Below are positions 59,056 through 64,000 of a stretch of DNA of 64,000 nt, one piece after another. Source of the stretch: Heterohyrax brucei (lineage: Eukaryota; Chordata; Mammalia; Hyracoidea; Procaviidae); assembly GCA_028571685.1 (NCBI GenBank), contig CM053140.1:152753701-152817700 (forward strand), read 5' to 3'. A model generated the notes under the pieces. The model was not told the origin of the DNA. It saw only the letters and a program-made list of their open reading frames with translations, and made no database searches. The first letter of the stretch is position 1, and every line of letters begins with the position of its first letter. The position numbers and the translations under genes were made by a program.

Positions 59056-61760
59056 AAGGAAACAAAATGAATAAGAAATGAGATGGGCTATGTCACAATA
59101 GATCTAACAGAAATCAAAAGTATCATAACATAATACTACAAAAGACTATCCTATAACAGATTTGAAAACCTGGGGGAAATGGACAAATTCCTAGAGTCAT
59201 AGCACCTACCAAAATTATCACAAGAGAAGTAGAACAACTTAATAAACCCATCACAAAGGAAGACTGAAAAAGTCATAGAAAAAACTACCAACCAAAAAAA
59301 TCCCTGGCTTAGAGGGCTTCACTGCATAATTCTAACAAGCTTTTAGAGAAGAATTACCCCAATACTACTGAGACTATTTCAAAGCATAGAAAGTGATGGA
59401 ACACTCCCAAATTCAATCTATGAAGCCAGCATAATCCTGATACCAAAGTAAGGAATGACCCAACAAAATAAGGAGAATTACAGAACAATATCACTCAGGA
59501 ACCTGAATACAAAAATCTTCATCGAAATACTTGCCAACAGAATTAAACAACATACACAAAAAATAATTCATCACAACCAAGTTGGATTCATACCTGGGAT
59601 GAAAGGCTGGTTCCACATCAGAAAAACAATTAATCTGATCAACAACATAAATAACACAAAATGTAAGAGTCACTTGATTTTGTCAGTTGATGCAGAAAAG
59701 ACATTCAACAAATTCCAACACCCATTCATGCTAAAAACTCTCCGCACAATAGGAATAGACAGCAAATTCCTCAATGCAATAAGGACCATTTAGGCAAAGC
59801 CAACTTCCCACATCATCCTAAACGGAGACAGACTAAAAGAATTCCTCTTGAGAACAGGAACTAGACAAAGATGTCCACTCTAACCTCTCCTATTCAAAAT
59901 TGTACTAGAAGTTCTGGCCAGAGCAATTAGACAAGACAAAGAAATAAAGGTCATCCACATTGACAACAAAGAGGTAAAAATCTCGCTATTTGCAGATGAC
60001 ATGATTGTACACCCAGAGAATCTTAAAGAATCCATAGATAAACTACTCAAACTGATAGAATAGCTCAGCAAAGGTAGTAGGACACAAGAGAAACATAAGT
60101 AAATCAGTAGGATTCCTTTATACCAACAAAGAGATCATTCAAGAAGAAACTACCAAATCAACAGCATTTACTATAGCCCCCAAGAAGATAAAAGACCTAG
60201 TAATAAATCTAACTAGAGAAATAAGAGACCTATACAAAGAGAACTACTAGATTCTACTGAAAGAACCTAAGAGAGACTTACATAAATGGAGAAATCTATC
60301 CTGATTATAGATAGGAAGATTTAACATTGTGAAAATACTTATTTTATACAAAGTGATCTACATACACAGTGCAACTCAGATATAAACTCCAGTCACATTT
60401 TTCAACCAGATGGAGAACAAATTACCAACTTTGTTTGGAAAGGGAAGGAACCCTGCATAAGCAAATCACTACTGAAGAAGAAGAACATGCTGGGAGACCT
60501 CTCACTACCTGACTTTAGAACCTATTACACTGCCACAGTAGTCAAAACTGCCTGGTACTTGTACAAAAAGAAACAGAGACAAACAGAACAGAGTCGAGAA
60601 CCCAGAGATACCACCATCCTCTTATGAACAGTTGATATTTGACAAAGGCCTTAACATTGTAAACTGGGGTAAAAACAATCTCTACAACAAATGGTGCTGG
60701 CAAAATTGGATATTTATATGCAAAAAATTGAAACAAGACCTGTATCTGACAACTTACACAAAAACCAACTCAAACTAGATACAAAACCTAAATATCAAAC
60801 TTAAAACGACAAAGCTCATCCAGGAAAAAATATGATCAATGAAGAAAGTGTTCATACACAACATAGATAGACTTCAAAATCTGACAAACAAAGTATAATC
60901 AACAGAAGAGAAAATAGATCAATGGGAATTACTAAGAATCAAACACTTTTACACATTATCAAAAAAATTGAAAGACTACCTACAGAATGAGAAAAAATAT
61001 TTGGCAACTATATGTCAGACTGATGCCTGATCTCCATAATCTACAAGGAACTACAAAATATCAATTAAAAAAGGATAAATGATCCAATTAAGTGATGGGC
61101 CAAGGAGATGAACAGACATTTCTCTAAAGAGAAGATCCAGGTAGCCAAAACACACATGCAGACATGTTCACGATCTTTAGTTATTAAAGAAATTCAAATC
61201 AAAACTACAATGAGATACCATCTCAGCCCAACAAGGTTGGCCATGATCCAAAAAACACAAAACAACAAATGCTGGAGAGGCTGTGGAGAAACTGGAACTC
61301 TCCTACACTGCTGATGGAATTGCAAAATGGTATAACTTCCTTAGAAAGCAATCTAGTGCTTCCTTCAAAAGCTGGAAATAAACATACCATTTGACTCAGT
61401 GATCCCACTGCTTGGAATTTATCCTACAGAATCAAGGGCACTTACACAAACAGATACACACGCATGGATGTTTATCACAGAACAGTCCACAATAGCAAAA
61501 AGATGGAACCAACTTAGATGCCCAACAACAGAGGGATGATTAGGTAAACTATGATATATATACTCAATGGAACACTATGCAATGATAAAGAAGAAAGATG
61601 ACTGTAGGAAGCATCTCATAACCTGGTTTCGATTGGCAGATATTATGTTGAATGAAATTAGTTGCAGCACAAGGACAAATATTGTATGAGATGCCTACTA
61701 TAAGGATATAAAAACAGACTCATGTATAGAAGAAAATAGTCCTTAACAGCTGCAAGGAAA
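59056..61760 (+). pseudogene. L1 ORF2 reverse transcriptase and C-terminus, broken
   Basis: The RT block at 59455-59793 reads RTISLRNLNTKIFIEILANRIKQH...IIHHNQVGFIPGM...INLINNINNTKCKSHLILSVDAEKTF. The active site FADD is intact at 59989-60000 (LFADDMIV). The C-terminal block at 61108-61314 reads MNRHFSKEKIQVAKTHM...[14 protein letters not shown], then stops. There are fewer breaks than in the other copies, but it is still dead. Confidence 0.92.
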
Positions 61761-62700
61761 AAGAGGGAGGGTGAGGGTTGGTTATAGACTTGATAGTTGA
61801 TAGAAATTTGGATGGGTGAAATCAGCAACAGCACATGGTAGAAAGAAGATCAATTTAACTGGACTTCATCATAACTTGAAAACTCTTCCAATCTTAACCC
61901 AATATTGCAAGGACAGAGTTGCAGTTGGGGGGGCTGGTGTCCAGGGACCATGCTGTCATGGGACATAGAGGCCAATTGGAATAACTAGCCTATTGCTAAG
62001 AGAGTCTTCTCCACCCCATTCTGGTGTGTGGAGTCTGGGGTCTTAAAAGCAAGCAAGCTGTCATCTGAGGTACACCAAATGGTCCCAATTCAGCTGGAAC
62101 AGATGATCACCAAGGACAAAAACAACATGGGGGAAAGAGAACCCAGAAGACAGAGAGATCCACATCAGTGGGTGACTACATCAACATGTAACCAGAAGAA
62201 CCATATGGTGCCCAGCCATCACCAATAACAGCCTTGATGGGGCTCATAGTGTTGAGCCCCAGTGGCAACACAAGGGAAAAAAGGAGTACAACCTGAAAGC
62301 TCCACTAGAAGATCACAATTGATGGTCCAAAGGCCTGGGGGTTCCTCTGGGAACATGGGCCTCTTGAGCTGATGCTGCCCCTGATCATAATTCATTACTG
62401 AGGTCAACTCTTCAGACATGGATGGAATGGACTCGAGAACACAGAGTGATCATATCGTGTGTGCATTTTATGGTTCTATGCATTTACAGGATGTTGTTCT
62501 ACTAGTCTCTTACTAGATGAGAATGGAGAGGGTGAAGAGGAGGGGACAGGAAGTTGTTAAGAGGATATGACATGTATCGAACAGAAAGGAGGAGTGTGTT
62601 GTCACCAGGTAAGTAAAACAGATGGAGCTGCAGATAGGTGAGCATGCAAATTTTAACTGGATTTTACACTTTCACCCAATCACAATTAAAAAAAAAAAGA
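61761..62700 (+). other. L1 3' UTR and poly(A) tail
   Basis: A non-coding tail of this L1 subfamily. The same text recurs reversed at 16920-17890 and in the short insertions at 5136, 5519 and 19775, so these belong to related subfamilies. Landmarks are cttaacccaatattgcaagg near 61900 and the tail end cacccaatcacaatt. Confidence 0.88.
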
Positions 62701-63199
62701 AAGAAAACAAATAAAGGATATTTATACTTAAGTTCTGTACTCTACATAATAACTAACTACATGAGACCGAAAAGTCAACAATTACTCAAAAACAAAGATG
62801 AGAAGATAAGTGGGCAGGAAAATTAGAGTGCTGGCAATGGAACAAACAGAAAAATTAAAAATATTGATATATTGTCATAAATATAACTAGTGTCTCTGAA
62901 TAATTTGTGCAGAAATTGTCAAGTGGAAATCTAACTTGCTGTGAAACTTTTACTGAAATCTTAATAAAATATTTGTAAAAAAAAAAAATTCCATATAGAA
63001 CATAGTTCTACTCTGACCTAACTTGCCTCACAATGAAACTGAATCTACTTGGTTTTCACTGCATGCTAGGAAATGTACTGCACACTTCACACCCCTTATG
63101 TCATTTAATCTTCTAAAACAATCACATGGACTTCTGGCCACCAGGTAACCAGACAAACACTATCTCTATAAACAACAATAAAAGCAGACAAGATTTATG
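62701..63199. other. Unassigned AT-rich DNA
   Basis: No repeat, RNA or coding feature recognised. It has an A run near 62980. Confidence 0.5.
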
Positions 63200-63707
63200 A
63201 AGTGACTGATTTTAGGCAGAGGCAGACTGCAGGCCTTGATAGAACAACTCAGGAGACAGCCCCATGTTCTTCTGGCCCCAATCATCACTGTAAGTCCCTG
63301 ATCCTTCTTCAGCCTCTGACATACCAGTCTCCTGGCATTTCATTTATTCATTTCAAGCTCTTTCCCATCTTTTCTCTTTGGCAAATACTCTTTTATCTGT
63401 CTGGATTTGTTTGTTTTTTCACCTTTATTCCTTGCAGGGATGGTTCATTCTCATTCTTCATGCCTTTGCTTAAAAGTCACTGCCATAAAAGTTTTGTTGG
63501 ATACTTCTGCCATGTTTTTCTCTCTCTTAATGTTCTGTTATTCTGCGTGGTGCTTAGTAGAATTTGTAACTCTATATTTGTTTGCTCACTTATGCATCAT
63601 CTATCTCTCTGGCTAGACCAAGAGTTCTACACTTAATGCCTAGAAGACAGCTGGCATGTAGTAGGTCCTCAATAAATAACTATTGAATAAATGATGGAAG
63701 TGTTAGT
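63200..63707 (+). mobile_element. Ancient L2 LINE 3' end
   Basis: The typical L2 end is visible: agcagtcatgtag-like text as gctggcatgtagtaggtcctcaataaataactattgaataaatg at 63650-63693. Upstream lies T-rich 3' UTR with tccttgcagg, ctttgcttaaaagtcac and ccaagagttctac. The 144-codon open frame at 63202-63636 is chance reading through this region. Confidence 0.8.
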
Positions 63708-63751
63708 TATACTAGCCCCATTCCTTTTTTGAGATGGTGGAGGAATGAACA

Positions 63752-64000
63752 TGTTGTGGGTTGAATTATGTTCTGTGCAAAAGACATATTATAGTTTTAA
63801 CCTGTTACTTGTTCACTGACATTTAGAAAAAAGCCTTTGGTGATATAACCCAGTTAAGATGAAGTCAAATTAAATTAGAATGTGTCCTGATAAAATAACT
63901 ACTGTTCTTATAAAATGTGAGAAATCTAGGCATAGACACACAGGGAGGAAACCACCACCTGAAGATGGAGACACTCCATGAGAAGATAGCCACATAAAGA
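63752..64000 (+). mobile_element. MLT1-like LTR start, cut by window edge (fossil)
   Basis: Begins tgttgtgggttgaattatg and continues with acccagttaagatgaagtc and agaatgtgtcctgat...cttataaaatgtgag, the layout of MLT1-type MaLR LTRs. It is old and clearly diverged from the solo LTRs above. The 3' part lies outside the window. Confidence 0.72.

Larger units (their letters stand above)
59056..62700 (+). mobile_element. L1 LINE, sense, 3' half
   Basis: Second part of the L1 from 53338: the rest of ORF2 (59056 to about 61760) and a 3' UTR of about 0.94 kb, ending in a poly(A) run at 62688-62698. Total L1 length is about 6.5 kb without the RTE and LTR. A clear TSD was not found. Confidence 0.93.

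Noticed and set aside
53338-62700. Possibility of a live L1
   Set aside because: The FADD active site is intact and both ends are present, but ORF1 and ORF2 have stops and shifts, ORF2 lacks a block, and an RTE is inserted in it.
63202-63636. 144-codon open frame near the right end
   Set aside because: It overlaps T-rich L2 3' UTR text that ends in the usual L2 tail at 63650-63693. The translation is rich in Phe, Leu and Ser without a domain, so it is a chance frame.

Overview
This is repeat-packed, gene-free mammalian nuclear DNA, almost certainly from an afrotherian and most likely an elephant or close paenungulate relative. The evidence is many copies of the tRNA-derived AfroSINE family (typically opening near GGAACCCTGGTGGC and ending near ATGAGTCGGAATCGACTC), abundant RTE/BovB-type LINEs whose 3' end resembles the AfroSINE tail, and several nearly full-length L1s. 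I found no intact protein gene, host exon, structural RNA gene, CRISPR array or operon. Every long open frame I could place is a shadow or remnant of a transposable element. Family names come from remembered consensus sequences and were not checked by a search.

Layout. 1-4915 is a sense L1 whose 5' end lies outside the window. 5136-5929 holds two short L1 insertions, one with an inverted 5' part. 6753-15521 is sparse old sequence with AfroSINEs, an ancient L1M tail and a solo MaLR-type LTR. 15565-29300 is a six-level nest: antisense RTE > MaLR-type provirus A > sense RTE > MaLR-type provirus B > full-length antisense L1 > 5'-inverted L1 fragment, with an AfroSINE in one LTR of A. 29301-34495 has unplaced sequence, an RTE fragment and a second RTE containing a head-to-head mariner structure. 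34756-42045 is a full-length antisense L1 with an AfroSINE in it. 42046-50303 is a SINE-rich interval over an old antisense L1M that also received a solo LTR and a nearly full-length mariner. 50525-62700 stacks three L1 5' ends in one direction; the last L1 is about 6.5 kb and is split by an RTE that itself received a solo LTR. 62701-64000 has an L2 tail and the start of an MLT1-like LTR cut by the window edge.

The elements do not form a pathway. What links them is insertion order, which can be read from target-site duplications (TSDs) and from which element interrupts which. The most interesting content is structural: the six-level nest, two 5'-inverted L1s, a rearranged mariner pair, a 32-bp insertion that looks like an RTE/AfroSINE tail, and an RTE with an internal inversion.
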